A stretch of 64,000 nt of DNA, taken from contig NZ_JAWXRD010000003.1 in NCBI RefSeq assembly GCF_033843265.1, positions 143,568 to 207,567 of the forward strand, in the 5' to 3' direction. The translations under genes were made by a program, and so were the position numbers. Origin of the DNA: Scandinavium lactucae. Its GTDB lineage: Bacteria > Pseudomonadota > Gammaproteobacteria > Enterobacterales > Enterobacteriaceae. The notes below the pieces were generated by a model. The model ran no database searches, was not told the origin of the DNA, and saw only the letters and a program-made list of their open reading frames with translations. Positions 51,299 through 60,508 of this stretch are shown in pieces (the first letter of the stretch is position 1; every line of letters starts with the position of its first letter).

Positions 51299-53203
51299 TC
51301 ACTCTTCCTGAAGCATCTGTTCCAGCTGCTCGTGCGCGTCCAGCCACGCCATTTCACACTCTTCAAGCCCGGATTTGGCGCTGGCCTGCTGTTGCAGACA
51401 TTCGGTCAGTTCGGCTTTACGCGTCTGATCGTACAGGCCGCTGTCGCCAAGCTTTTCTTCTGCGGCGGCCAGTTTGGCATTGAGTTTTTCCATCTCTTTT
51501 TCCAGACGGGTAATCTCTTTGCGCAGTGGCTGCGTCAGGGTACGAAGTTCCGCTTCGCGCCGTTTTTGATCTTTACGTGCCTGGGCGCTGTTGGCGTTGT
51601 CTTTGGGAGCATCGTCAGCCTGGTTTTCCTGCTTCTGCACATCGCTCAGCCACTGCTGATAATCTTCCAGGTCGCCATCGAACGGCTCGACTTTCGCATC
51701 ATGAACCAGATACAGATCGTCGGTGGTGGAACGCAGCAGATGACGGTCGTGCGAAACCACGACCAGCGCGCCTTCAAACTCGATCAACGCTTCAGTTAAC
51801 GCCTGACGCATGTCGAGGTCAAGGTGGTTAGTTGGTTCATCGAGCAGCAGCAGATTCGGACGTTGCCAGACGATCAGTGCCAGCACCAGGCGCGCTTTTT
51901 CCCCACCGGAGAAGCGACGCGTTTCTTCACTGACCTTATCGCCCTGGAAACCAAAGCCGCCGAGGTAATCACGCAGCTGCTGTTCAAGCACCTGCGGGGC
52001 TAAACGCGCCAGATGTTGTATCGGGGATTCGTCGGCGCGTAAGAATTCCAGTTGATGCTGGGCGAAGTAGCCAAGCTTGATGCCTTTCGCCAGACCAATC
52101 TCGCCGCTCTGGGCTGATAACTCACCGGCCAGCAGTTTGATAAGCGTTGATTTACCCGCGCCGTTGCGGCCCAGCAGGCCGATACGGGACCCGGGCACCA
52201 GGTTGAGCTTAATGGAATCCAGAATGGTGCGATCGCCATAACCGGCGCTCACTTTTTCCATTTTCAGCAAGGGATTCGGCAAGCTTTCCGGTTCACGGAA
52301 GCTGAACTGGAACGGGTTGTCGACGTGCGCCGGGGCAATCAGTTCCATGCGTTCCAGCATTTTCACGCGGCTTTGTGCCTGTTTGGCTTTAGACGCTTTG
52401 GCTTTAAAGCGATCGATAAAGCTCTGCAGGTGCGCCACTCTTTGCTGTTGGCTTTCATACATCGACTGCTGTTGCGACAGGCGCGTCGCGCGTTGAATTT
52501 CAAACGACGAGTAGTTGCCGGTGTACTCAAACATCGACTGCTGTTCGATATGAATGATTTTACCGACCACCGGATCGAGGAAGTCACGGTCATGCGAAAT
52601 CAGGATCAGCGTGCCCGGATAGCTTTTCAGCCATTTCTCCAGCCAGATAACGGCATCGAGGTCGAGGTGGTTGGTCGGTTCATCGAGCAGTAGCAGGTCG
52701 GAACGGCAAATCAGCGCTTGCGCCAGGTTGAGGCGCATTCGCCAGCCGCCGGAAAAACTGCTGGTCGGGCGTTCAAGCTGTTCGTTGCTGAAGCCCAGGC
52801 CGTGCAGCAGGCTGGAGGCGCGAGCGCGAATGGTCCACGCGTCGATGGCGTCCAGCTTGCCATGTACGGTGGCGATGGCATGACCGTCGTTGCGCTCGTT
52901 TGCCGCATTGAGTTCGGCTTCGAGCTGTCGGTACTCGCGGTCGCCATCAATAACATAGTCGAGAGCGGGCTGCGGCAACGCCGGGGTTTCCTGATTCACC
53001 CACGCCAGCTGCCAGTTTCCCGGATAGGTGAAACTCCCGCCGTCGGCGCTAATCTCGTTCTTAAGCAACGACAGCAGCGTGGATTTGCCGCAGCCGTTTT
53101 TTCCCACCAGACCGACTTTTTGTCCGGGGTTAATAGTGGCTGTGGCGTTATCCAGCAGGACACGCACGCCGCGACGAATTTGTAACGAGGAGAAAACAAT
53201 CAT
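51299..53203 (-). CDS. yheS: ABC-F family ATPase YheS
   Basis: ABC-F proteins bind the ribosome E site rather than transport; YheS is thought to relieve certain stalled nascent chains. The 634 residues contain two ABC modules: Walker A GKNGCGKS at 34-41 and GRNGAGKS near 345, two LSGG-like motifs (FSGGWRMRL, FSGGEKARL) and Walker B LLLLDEPTNHLDLD twice. A C-terminal coiled coil (about 540-634) is typical of the family. No membrane segments are present. It is divergent from kefG. Confidence 0.97.
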   Translation of the reverse strand: MIVFSSLQIRRGVRVLLDNATATINPGQKVGLVGKNGCGKSTLLSLLKNEISADGGSFTYPGNWQLAWVNQETPALPQPALDYVIDGDREYRQLEAELNAANERNDGHAIATVHGKLDAIDAWTIRARASSLLHGLGFSNEQLERPTSSFSGGWRMRLNLAQALICRSDLLLLDEPTNHLDLDAVIWLEKWLKSYPGTLILISHDRDFLDPVVGKIIHIEQQSMFEYTGNYSSFEIQRATRLSQQQSMYESQQQRVAHLQSFIDRFKAKASKAKQAQSRVKMLERMELIAPAHVDNPFQFSFREPESLPNPLLKMEKVSAGYGDRTILDSIKLNLVPGSRIGLLGRNGAGKSTLIKLLAGELSAQSGEIGLAKGIKLGYFAQHQLEFLRADESPIQHLARLAPQVLEQQLRDYLGGFGFQGDKVSEETRRFSGGEKARLVLALIVWQRPNLLLLDEPTNHLDLDMRQALTEALIEFEGALVVVSHDRHLLRSTTDDLYLVHDAKVEPFDGDLEDYQQWLSDVQKQENQADDAPKDNANSAQARKDQKRREAELRTLTQPLRKEITRLEKEMEKLNAKLAAAEEKLGDSGLYDQTRKAELTECLQQQASAKSGLEECEMAWLDAHEQLEQMLQEE

Positions 53204-53381
53204 AAGGCGCCGTATGTTCAGACTATGTTAAATTGTCATTATGATAATGTAGTTTGGTGAACCCAACGCTACACCGGGCGGCAATGGTAGCCCAAAACAA
53301 CAACGATAGACAAAAGCATTCAGGTGCATCCGGAAACTCAGGGGTGTGAATTAATCTGTCTGCTCACCTACCGGGAGGGGA

Positions 53382-53936
53382 ATGATGTCAGAGACAGCAA
53401 AAGTTTTGCTGCTGTATGCCCATCCGGAATCTCAGGACTCGGTGGCCAACCGGGTTTTGCTTAAGCCGGCTCAACAACTTGAAAACGTGACCGTACACGA
53501 CCTGTACGCGCACTACCCTGATTTCTTTATCGACATTCCGCGCGAGCAAAAGCTGCTCCAGGAACACGATGTGATTGTGTTTCAGCACCCGCTTTATACC
53601 TACAGTTGTCCAGCGCTATTAAAAGAGTGGCTCGACCGCGTGCTGAGCCGTGGCTTTGCCAGCGGCCCTGATGGGAATAAGCTCGCGGGAAAGTACTGGC
53701 GGAGCGTCATTACCACCGGCGAGCCAGAAAGTGCCTATCGCCATGACTCGCTGAATCGCTATTCGATGAGCGATGTTCTGCGTCCGTTTGAGCTAACGGC
53801 GGCGATGTGCCGCATGCACTGGATGAATCCGATTATTGTTTACTGGGCGCGCCGTCAGCCGCCGGATGCGCTGGCGAGTCATGCCAGAGCCTACGGTGAC
53901 TGGCTGGCGAACCCCGTCGCACCAGGAGGTCGCTAA
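53382..53936 (+). CDS. kefG: Glutathione-regulated potassium-efflux ancillary protein KefG
   Basis: KefG is a flavodoxin-fold quinone reductase-like subunit needed for full KefB activity. The 184-residue protein has the NAD(P)H dehydrogenase-type motifs YAHPESQDSVANR, FQHPLYTYSCPALLKEWLDRV and YWRSVITTGEPESAY. A second ATG at 53385 could also start it. Its TAA shares one base with the kefB ATG, so the pair is coupled. Confidence 0.97.
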   Translation: MMSETAKVLLLYAHPESQDSVANRVLLKPAQQLENVTVHDLYAHYPDFFIDIPREQKLLQEHDVIVFQHPLYTYSCPALLKEWLDRVLSRGFASGPDGNKLAGKYWRSVITTGEPESAYRHDSLNRYSMSDVLRPFELTAAMCRMHWMNPIIVYWARRQPPDALASHARAYGDWLANPVAPGGR

Positions 53937-55741
53937 TGGAAGGAACGGATTTGCTATTAGCGGGGGTGCTGTTCCTGTTTGCGGCGGTGGCGGCGGTGCC
54001 GCTGGCCTCACGTCTGGGGATCGGCCCGGTGCTGGGTTATCTGCTGGCGGGGATTGCCATCGGCCCGTGGGGCTTAGGCTTTATCAGCGACGTGGATGAA
54101 ATTTTGCACTTCTCCGAACTCGGGGTGGTGTTCCTGATGTTCATCATCGGACTGGAACTGAACCCGTCCAAACTCTGGCAGCTGCGGCGTTCTATTTTTG
54201 GTGTTGGAGCCGCGCAGGTGTTGCTCAGCGCGGCGGCGCTTACCGGGCTGTTGATGCTGACACAATTCTCGTGGCAGGCGGCGGTGATCGGCGGGATTGG
54301 CCTGGCGATGTCCTCCACGGCGATGGCATTGCAATTGATGCGCGAAAAAGGCATGAATCGCAATGAAGCCGGACAGCTCGGTTTTTCGGTACTGCTGTTT
54401 CAGGACTTAGCGGTGATCCCGGCGTTAGCGCTGGTGCCGCTGCTGGCAGGCACGGGCGACGACCATCCCGACTGGATAAAGCTGGGTCTGAAAGTGTTGG
54501 CATTTGTTGGGATGCTGATCGGCGGGCGCTATCTGCTGCGGCCAGTGTTCCGCTATATCGCGGGCTCCGGAGTGCGGGAAGTGTTTACCGCCGCCACGTT
54601 ATTGCTGGTGCTGGGCTCGGCGTTGTTTATGGATGCACTCGGCCTGTCGATGGCGCTCGGTACGTTTCTGGCCGGGGTTTTGCTGGCAGAAAGCGAATAC
54701 CGACACGAGCTGGAAACCGCAATCGAACCGTTTAAAGGGCTGCTATTGGGGCTGTTCTTTATTTCCGTCGGCATGGCGCTGAATCTGGGTATCTTGTACA
54801 CCCATCTGTTGCTGGTGCTGGCCGGCGTGGTTGTGCTGGTCGCGGTGAAAGGGGCGGTTCTTTACGGCCTGGCGCGGGTTTACGGTCTGCGCCGCTCTGA
54901 ACGGCTGCTGTTCGCCGGGGTCCTGAGTCAGGGCGGGGAGTTTGCCTTTGTGCTGTTTTCCACGGCTTCGTCGTCGCGTCTTTTCCACCACGACCAAATG
55001 GCACTGCTATTAGTGACGGTCACGCTGTCGATGATGACCACGCCGCTGTTGATGAAAATCATTAACAAGATCCTGTCGCGGCGCATTAACGGCCCGGAAG
55101 AAGAAGATGAAGCCCCGTGGGTGGAAGATGATAAACCGCAGGTGATTGTGGTCGGATTTGGCCGCTTCGGGCAGGTAATTGGCCGTTTGCTGATGGCAAA
55201 CAAAATGCGCATCACCGTGCTGGAACGCGATATCAGTGCGGTTAACCTGATGCGCAAATACGGATATAAAGTGTACTACGGCGATGCCACGCAGATAGAG
55301 CTGCTGCGCTCCGCGGGCGCGGATGATGCAGAGTCGATAGTGATTACCTGTAATGCGCCGGAAGATACCATGAAGCTGGTGGAACTGTGCCAGCAGCACT
55401 TCCCCCATTTGCATATTCTGGCCCGCGCCCGTGGGCGTGTGGAAGCCCATGAGCTGTTGCAGGCGGGGGTGAAACAATTCTCGCGTGAAACGTTTTCCAG
55501 TGCGCTGGAGTTGGGGCGTAAGGCACTGATCACTCTGGGAATGCATCCGCATCAGGCCCATCGCGCACAGCTGCATTTCCGTCGGCTGGATATGCGTATG
55601 CTGCGTGAACTGATGCCAGTGCATTCCGATACGCAGCAAATTTCCCGTGTGCGGGAAGCCCGACGCGAACTGGAAGAGATCTTCCAGCGCGAAATGCAGC
55701 AGGAACGGCGTCAGCTTGATGGCTGGGACGAATTTGAATAG
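53936..55741 (+). CDS. kefB: Glutathione-regulated potassium-efflux antiporter KefB
   Basis: KefB exchanges potassium for protons and acidifies the cytoplasm when electrophiles form glutathione adducts. The 601-residue protein has a CPA2 membrane domain with about twelve helices (about 5-375) and a C-terminal KTN/RCK domain starting near 400 (VIVVGFGRFGQVIG) that binds nucleotide and glutathione species. Its partner KefG precedes it and yheV follows by ten bases, an arrangement conserved in enterics. Confidence 0.98.
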   Translation: MEGTDLLLAGVLFLFAAVAAVPLASRLGIGPVLGYLLAGIAIGPWGLGFISDVDEILHFSELGVVFLMFIIGLELNPSKLWQLRRSIFGVGAAQVLLSAAALTGLLMLTQFSWQAAVIGGIGLAMSSTAMALQLMREKGMNRNEAGQLGFSVLLFQDLAVIPALALVPLLAGTGDDHPDWIKLGLKVLAFVGMLIGGRYLLRPVFRYIAGSGVREVFTAATLLLVLGSALFMDALGLSMALGTFLAGVLLAESEYRHELETAIEPFKGLLLGLFFISVGMALNLGILYTHLLLVLAGVVVLVAVKGAVLYGLARVYGLRRSERLLFAGVLSQGGEFAFVLFSTASSSRLFHHDQMALLLVTVTLSMMTTPLLMKIINKILSRRINGPEEEDEAPWVEDDKPQVIVVGFGRFGQVIGRLLMANKMRITVLERDISAVNLMRKYGYKVYYGDATQIELLRSAGADDAESIVITCNAPEDTMKLVELCQQHFPHLHILARARGRVEAHELLQAGVKQFSRETFSSALELGRKALITLGMHPHQAHRAQLHFRRLDMRMLRELMPVHSDTQQISRVREARRELEEIFQREMQQERRQLDGWDEFE

Positions 55742-55751
55742 AAGGTGAACA

Positions 55752-55952
55752 ATGGCAGTCCGTAAACGTTTTATTGCAGGGGCAAAATGCCCGTCGTGTC
55801 AGGCCCAGGATTCGATGGCGATGTGGCGCGAGAACAATGTCGATATTGTTGAATGTGTTAAGTGCGGTCATCAGATGCGCGAGGCGGATAAACAGGCCCG
55901 CGAGCACGTCCGCAAAGACGAGCAGGTAATTGGTATTTTTCATCCCGAGTAG
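55752..55952 (+). CDS. yheV: Small zinc-ribbon protein YheV
   Basis: A 66-residue protein with two CxxC pairs (CPSC at 13-16 and CVKC at 35-38) arranged as a zinc ribbon. Function unknown. It lies ten bases after kefB on the same strand and is probably co-transcribed, so a link to KefB is possible but unproven. Confidence 0.93.
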   Translation: MAVRKRFIAGAKCPSCQAQDSMAMWRENNVDIVECVKCGHQMREADKQAREHVRKDEQVIGIFHPE

Positions 55953-56046
55953 CGATCCTTGCCGTCTTTTTTTAAGCTAAGGGGTACACGGGTGCAGAAT
56001 TCCGCTACAATCTGCGCCACTATTCTTCCCATGCTCAGGAGATATC

Positions 56047-56634
56047 ATGAAAGTAGCAAAAGACCTGGTGGTTAGCCTGGCCTATCAGGTACGTACAGAA
56101 GACGGTGTATTGGTTGATGAGTCTCCGGTGAGTGCGCCGCTCGACTACCTGCATGGTCACGGTTCCCTGATCTCTGGCCTGGAAAATGCGCTGGACGGTC
56201 ACGAAGTCGGCGATAAATTTGACGTTGATGTGGGCGCAAATGACGCTTACGGTCAATATGACGAAAACCTGGTACAGCGCGTACCGAAAGACGTCTTCAT
56301 GGGCGTTGACGAGCTGCAGGTTGGCATGCGTTTCCTGGCTGAAACTGACCAGGGTCCGGTTCCGGTTGAAATCACCGAAGTTGAAGACGACCACGTTGTT
56401 GTCGACGGCAACCACATGCTGGCTGGTCAGAACCTGAAATTCCACGTAGAAGTTATCGCGCTGCGTGAAGCAACTGAAGAAGAACTGGCTCATGGCCACG
56501 TTCACGGTGCGCACGATCATCACCACGATCACGACCATGAAGGCGGTTGCTGCGGCGGCCACGGTCATGACCACGGCGATCACGAACACGGTAAAGGTGG
56601 TTGTGGCGGTAACGGCGGTTGCGGTTGCCACTGA
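56047..56634 (+). CDS. slyD: FKBP-type peptidyl-prolyl isomerase SlyD
   Basis: SlyD is a cytoplasmic prolyl isomerase and chaperone that also binds nickel and assists hydrogenase maturation. The FKBP domain spans residues 1-69 and 129-140, with the IF chaperone insert between. From 149 to 195 there is a metal-binding tail with 15 His and 5 Cys (C168, C169, C186, C192, C194), mixed with Gly, Asp and Glu. A strong terminator follows. Confidence 0.98.
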   Translation: MKVAKDLVVSLAYQVRTEDGVLVDESPVSAPLDYLHGHGSLISGLENALDGHEVGDKFDVDVGANDAYGQYDENLVQRVPKDVFMGVDELQVGMRFLAETDQGPVPVEITEVEDDHVVVDGNHMLAGQNLKFHVEVIALREATEEELAHGHVHGAHDHHHDHDHEGGCCGGHGHDHGDHEHGKGGCGGNGGCGCH

Positions 56635-56655
56635 TCATCTGTCTCAGGTGAAAAT

Positions 56656-56687
56656 AAAAAAGCGTGCCTGGCACGCTTTTTTTTCGT
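56656..56687. terminator. Bidirectional terminator between slyD and slyX
   Basis: AAGCGTGCC and GGCACGCTT pair around a single T, with A-runs on the left and a long T-run on the right. It lies between convergent genes. Confidence 0.92.
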
Positions 56688-56701
56688 TTCTGGAGGTTGG
56701 C

Positions 56702-56920
56702 TCAGTAATGCGGCGGCGGGGTTTCTTCTTCCGGGGATGCCATGTGAGACGGTTGGCTGGACTTCAGCTTCTCTATCATCAGGCGCATATTATCGCGCAT
56801 CTTGGCCATTTCCATTTCGTGGGCGGTTACCGTCCGGTTGAGGTCTTCAATGGTGATTTCCTGAAACGCCAGTCGGCTTTCCAGCTCTGCCAAACGCGCT
56901 TCTAATGTTATCTCGCTCAT
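56702..56920 (-). CDS. slyX: SlyX protein
   Basis: A 72-residue protein predicted to be a coiled coil through most of its length (about 5-52: LEARLAELESRLAFQEITIE and onward), with a Pro-rich end. Function is not established. It is convergent with slyD and divergent from fkpA, as in E. coli. Confidence 0.95.
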   Translation of the reverse strand: MSEITLEARLAELESRLAFQEITIEDLNRTVTAHEMEMAKMRDNMRLMIEKLKSSQPSHMASPEEETPPPHY

Positions 56921-56996
56921 TACCCACCTCTTAATGTCATTTCGTGGCGGATTCTACTGGAGTTTGCACAAGCGCGCAGCCTTATCACGAAATGAA

Positions 56997-57028
56997 GGAA
57001 ACTTATTTACACAAAAATGGTCTCAAAA
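56997..57028 (+). promoter_or_regulatory. Sigma-E-like promoter for fkpA
   Basis: GGAAACTT (56997-57004) and TCTCAAAA (57021-57028) are separated by 16 bases. They resemble the sigma-E consensus GGAACTT and TCAAA, about 110 bases before the fkpA ATG. fkpA is a known sigma-E gene in E. coli. Confidence 0.7.
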
Positions 57029-57136
57029 GATTCGCGATTACAGAGCGTTCGTATGTAGATTTGTTCTGCAACGTTTTATAGTACGCTACACATTTACTAA
57101 ACCCTGGGGTGAGATGCCCCGGCCCTGGAGAAATGG

Positions 57137-57988
57137 ATGAAATCACTGTTTAAAGTAACGCTTCTGGCGACAACGATGGCCGTTGCCCTGAATGCTCCGC
57201 TGACTTTCGCTGCAGATGCTACTGCTGCCAAAGCGGCTCCGGCTGCTGACGCTGCGAAAGCGGCACCTGCAGCTCTGAATGCGGCATTCAAAAATGACGA
57301 CCAACAATCAGCTTACGCCCTGGGCGCATCGCTGGGTCGTTACATGGAAAATTCCCTGAAAGAACAGGAAAAACTGGGCATCAAGCTGGATAAGACTCAG
57401 CTGATCGCCGGTGTTCAGGACGCGTTTGCAGATAAGAGCAAACTCTCCGATCAGGAAATCGAGCAGACTCTGCAGACTTTTGAGACTCGTGTAAAAACCG
57501 CAGCTCAGCAGAAAATGGAAAAAGACGCGACGGATAACGAAGCGAAAGGCAAAGCCTTCCGTGACACCTTCGCCAAAGAGAAAGGCGTTAAAACCTCTTC
57601 TACTGGCCTGATGTACAAAGTTGAGAAAGCCGGTACTGGCGATGCGCCGAAAGACAGCGACACCGTCGTTGTTAACTACAAAGGTACGCTTACCGACGGT
57701 AAAGAGTTCGACAACTCTTACACCCGTGGCGAGCCACTGTCATTCCGTCTGGACGGTGTAATCCCTGGCTGGACTGAAGGCCTGAAAAACATCAAGAAAG
57801 GCGGCAAAATCAAGCTGGTCATCCCACCGGATCTGGCTTACGGCAAAACCGGCGTTCCGGGTATCCCGGCTAACTCCACTCTGGTCTTCGACGTTGAGCT
57901 GCTGGACATCAAACCAGCAGCGAAAGCGGACGCAGCACCAGCTGCCGCTGCAGATGACAAAGCGGCTGCTGATACCAGCAAAAAATAA
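57137..57988 (+). CDS. fkpA: Periplasmic FKBP-type isomerase FkpA
   Basis: FkpA folds and protects envelope proteins and has both isomerase and chaperone activity in the periplasm. The 283-residue precursor has a signal peptide (about 1-25, ending FAA), an Ala-rich linker, a helical dimerisation domain (about 50-140) and an FKBP domain with VVNYKGTLTDGKEFDNSY and FRLDGVIPGWTEGLKNI. The Ala/Lys/Asp-rich ends are longer than in the E. coli protein (about 270), which accounts for the extra length. Confidence 0.98.
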   Translation: MKSLFKVTLLATTMAVALNAPLTFAADATAAKAAPAADAAKAAPAALNAAFKNDDQQSAYALGASLGRYMENSLKEQEKLGIKLDKTQLIAGVQDAFADKSKLSDQEIEQTLQTFETRVKTAAQQKMEKDATDNEAKGKAFRDTFAKEKGVKTSSTGLMYKVEKAGTGDAPKDSDTVVVNYKGTLTDGKEFDNSYTRGEPLSFRLDGVIPGWTEGLKNIKKGGKIKLVIPPDLAYGKTGVPGIPANSTLVFDVELLDIKPAAKADAAPAAAADDKAAADTSKK

Positions 57989-57998
57989 GCGTGTGCTA

Positions 57999-58027
57999 AC
58001 CGCCGTCCGAAAGGGCGGCGGTTTTTT
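57999..58027 (+). terminator. Terminator after fkpA
   Basis: AACCGCCG-T-CC pairs with GG-G-CGGCGGTT around GAAA, followed by a T-run. Confidence 0.92.
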
Positions 58028-58158
58028 ATTGGGCGCAATATAATAAACACTGGAAAGCGCCTGATGTGCGTATTACCTTAGATGCCTCAATTTTGATGAT
58101 GATAATGAGCCTGCCCTGACAACTAACGACAGGCTCCTGAAAAGGAGTGCTTTTTTTC

Positions 58159-58881
58159 ATGTCCAGGTCGCTTTTAACCAACGAAACCAGTGAACTTGAT
58201 TTACTGGATCAACGTCCTTTCGACCAGACCGATTTTGATATTCTCAAATCTTACGAAGCGGTTGTGGACGGGTTAGCGATGCTCATTGGCTCCCATTGCG
58301 AAATCGTGCTGCACTCGTTGCAGGATCTCAAATGTTCCGCCATCCGTATTGCCAACGGTGAACACACCGGCCGTAAAATCGGCTCTCCGATTACCGACTT
58401 AGCGCTGCGCATGCTCCATGATATGACTGGGGCCGACAGCAGCGTCTCCAAATGTTATTTCACCCGCGCGAAAAGCGGCGTGCTGATGAAGTCTGTGACC
58501 ATCGCCATTCGTAACCGCGACCATCGGGTTATCGGCCTGCTGTGCATCAACATGAACCTTGATGTGCCGTTTTCACAAATTATGAGCACTTTTATTCCGC
58601 CGGAAACGCCGGAAGTGAATTCCCAGGTCAACTTTGCCTCTTCTGTGGAAGACCTGGTCACTCAGACGCTGGAATTCACTATCGAAGAGGTCAACGCCGA
58701 TCGGAACGTTTCAAACAACGCTAAAAATCGTCAGATCGTACTTAACCTCTACGAAAAAGGGATCTTCGACATCAAAGACGCTATCAACCAGGTGGCCGAT
58801 CGTCTGAATATCTCCAAGCACACCGTTTACCTCTACATTCGCCAGTTCAAGAGTGGCGATTTCCAGGGGCAAGATAAGTAA
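58159..58881 (+). CDS. yheO: YheO-family DNA-binding protein
   Basis: A 240-residue protein with an N-terminal PAS-like YheO domain (about 20-135) and a C-terminal helix-turn-helix (NQVADRLNISKHTVYLYIR, about 213-232), so probably a transcription factor; targets are unknown. The ATG at 58159 matches E. coli; the open frame back to 58147 starts at a GTG inside the AAGGAG sequence and is discarded. It shares one base with the tusD start and begins the yheO-tusDCB unit. Confidence 0.95.
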   Translation: MSRSLLTNETSELDLLDQRPFDQTDFDILKSYEAVVDGLAMLIGSHCEIVLHSLQDLKCSAIRIANGEHTGRKIGSPITDLALRMLHDMTGADSSVSKCYFTRAKSGVLMKSVTIAIRNRDHRVIGLLCINMNLDVPFSQIMSTFIPPETPEVNSQVNFASSVEDLVTQTLEFTIEEVNADRNVSNNAKNRQIVLNLYEKGIFDIKDAINQVADRLNISKHTVYLYIRQFKSGDFQGQDK

Positions 58882-59267
58882 TGCGTTTTGCCCTGATGGT
58901 TACGGGCCCGGCCTATGGCACCCAGCAGTCCAGCAGCGCGTGGCAGTTTGCCAATGCGGTGCTGGCGGAAGGGCACGAGATTGCCAGCGTGTTCTTCTAT
59001 CGTGAAGGGATCTACAACGCTAATCAGCTCACCGCTCCGGCCAGTGATGAGTTCGACCTGGTGCGGGCATGGCAATCTCTACATGAACAGCATGGCGTGG
59101 CGCTGCATATTTGTGTCGCGGCAGCTTTGCGCCGTGGCGTGACCGATGAAACCGAAGCCAAGCAATTGGGGCTAACGGGTTTTAATCTGCAGCCTGGCTT
59201 TATGTTAAGCGGGTTGGGTGCGCTGGCAGAAGCCTCGCTGACCTGCGATCGCATGGTGCAATTCTGA
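58881..59267 (+). CDS. tusD: tRNA 2-thiouridine relay protein TusD
   Basis: TusD is part of the TusBCD hexamer, which takes persulfide sulfur from TusA and passes it to TusE for 2-thiouridine at tRNA position 34. The 128-residue DsrE-like protein has the active-site Cys78 in HICVAAALRRG at the known position. It overlaps yheO by one base and tusC by one base. Confidence 0.97.
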   Translation: MRFALMVTGPAYGTQQSSSAWQFANAVLAEGHEIASVFFYREGIYNANQLTAPASDEFDLVRAWQSLHEQHGVALHICVAAALRRGVTDETEAKQLGLTGFNLQPGFMLSGLGALAEASLTCDRMVQF

Positions 59268-59626
59268 TGAAACGTGTTGCCTTCGTTTTCATGACCGCCC
59301 CGCACGGCAGCAGTGCGGGCAGGGAAGGGCTTGATGCGTTGCTCGCCACCTCGGCGCTGACCGAAGAAATTGGTGTCTTTTTCCTGGGCGATGGCGTGTT
59401 CCAGCTCCTCAGCGATCAAAAGCCTGCGACAATTCTGGCCCGTGATTACATCCCAACGTTTAAACTGATGGCGCTGTACGATATTGAACACTGTTGGATG
59501 TGTGCGGCGTCGCTGCGTGAGCGCGGGCTGAGTGCGTCTTCTTCATTTATTATCGAATCTGAGATCCTCGAGCCGGACGCGCTACGGCAGCAACTCGATG
59601 ATTACGAAGTGATTTTACGATTCTGA
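59267..59626 (+). CDS. tusC: tRNA 2-thiouridine relay protein TusC
   Basis: TusC is the second DsrE-like subunit of the TusBCD complex. The 119 residues begin MKRVAFVFMTAPHGSSAGRE, the E. coli form. It starts on the last base of tusD, and tusB follows eight bases after its stop. Confidence 0.97.
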   Translation: MKRVAFVFMTAPHGSSAGREGLDALLATSALTEEIGVFFLGDGVFQLLSDQKPATILARDYIPTFKLMALYDIEHCWMCAASLRERGLSASSSFIIESEILEPDALRQQLDDYEVILRF

Positions 59627-59633
59627 GGTGACG

Positions 59634-59921
59634 ATGCTGCACACTCTTAGCCATTCTCCCTGGCAACATGACATCAGCGCCCAGCTTCGTTTAGTGAAGG
59701 CGGGTGACGATCTGTTGTTGCTGTCCGATGGTGTGATAGCGGCGCTGGAAGGCAGCCGCTACCTTGATATTCTTCGCGCCGCCCCCATATCACTGTACGC
59801 ACTAAATGAAGACATTGAAGCCCGTGGCCTCGCTGGTCAAATTTCGAGCGGTGTCGTCAGGGTTAGCTATAATGACTTCGTCAGACTCACGATCAAACAC
59901 ACCAGGCAACTCACCTGGTAG
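59634..59921 (+). CDS. tusB: tRNA 2-thiouridine relay protein TusB
   Basis: TusB is the third subunit of the sulfur relay complex. I start at the ATG at 59634 (MLHTLSHSPW), giving 95 residues; an upstream GTG at 59628 lies within the ribosome site GAGGTG. A stem (ACCAGG/CCTGGT) lies at the 3' end of the gene, after which the str promoter begins. Confidence 0.95.
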   Translation: MLHTLSHSPWQHDISAQLRLVKAGDDLLLLSDGVIAALEGSRYLDILRAAPISLYALNEDIEARGLAGQISSGVVRVSYNDFVRLTIKHTRQLTW

Positions 59922-59941
59922 CAGAGATCGTTGTATATTTC

Positions 59942-59970
59942 TTGACACCTTTTCGGCGTGGCCCTAAAAT
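59942..59970 (+). promoter_or_regulatory. str operon promoter (rpsL P)
   Basis: TTGACA (59942-59947), a 17-base spacer and TAAAAT (59965-59970) form a near-consensus sigma-70 promoter. Transcription should start near 59977, where a leader hairpin CCTCATAT-T-ATATGAGG (59978-59994) begins. It is about 70 bases upstream of rpsL. Confidence 0.93.
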
Positions 59971-60043
59971 TTCGCGTCCTCATATTATATGAGGCGATTT
60001 ATTACGTGTTTACGAAGCAAAAGCTAAAACCAGGAGCTATTTA

Positions 60044-60418
60044 ATGGCAACAGTTAACCAGCTGGTTCGCAAACCACGCACTCGCAAGGTTGCTAAAAGC
60101 AACGTGCCAGCGCTGGAAGCCTGCCCGCAGAAACGTGGTGTATGTACCCGTGTATATACCACCACTCCTAAGAAACCAAACTCCGCACTGCGTAAAGTAT
60201 GCCGTGTGCGTTTGACTAACGGTTTTGAAGTCACCTCCTACATCGGTGGTGAAGGTCACAACCTGCAGGAACACTCCGTGATCCTGATCCGTGGCGGTCG
60301 TGTTAAAGACCTTCCGGGTGTTCGTTACCACACCGTTCGTGGTGCACTTGACTGCTCCGGCGTTAAAGACCGTAAGCAATCTCGTTCCAAGTATGGCGTG
60401 AAGCGTCCTAAGGCTTAA
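60044..60418 (+). CDS. rpsL: 30S ribosomal protein S12
   Basis: S12 sits at the decoding centre and governs accuracy. The 124 residues match E. coli. Lys43 (TTPKKPNS) and Lys88 (GGRVKDLPGV), the positions altered in streptomycin-resistant mutants, have the wild-type residue, so this allele predicts sensitivity at these sites. It is the first gene of rpsL-rpsG-fusA-tufA and has an AGGAG ribosome site. Confidence 0.99.
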   Translation: MATVNQLVRKPRTRKVAKSNVPALEACPQKRGVCTRVYTTTPKKPNSALRKVCRVRLTNGFEVTSYIGGEGHNLQEHSVILIRGGRVKDLPGVRYHTVRGALDCSGVKDRKQSRSKYGVKRPKA

Positions 60419-60508
60419 TGGTTTCCGTTAAGTAAGGCCAAACGTTTTAACTAAATGTCAAACTCACTAGAGTTTTGGACAACCCTGAATTAACAACGGA
60501 GTATTTCC
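60419..60508 (+). promoter_or_regulatory. rpsL-rpsG spacer, probable S7 translational control site
   Basis: This 90-base spacer closely follows the E. coli str mRNA, in which ribosomal protein S7 binds between rpsL and rpsG and represses the downstream cistrons. The GGAGTATTTCCATG start context is the same. The structure was not computed. Confidence 0.65.
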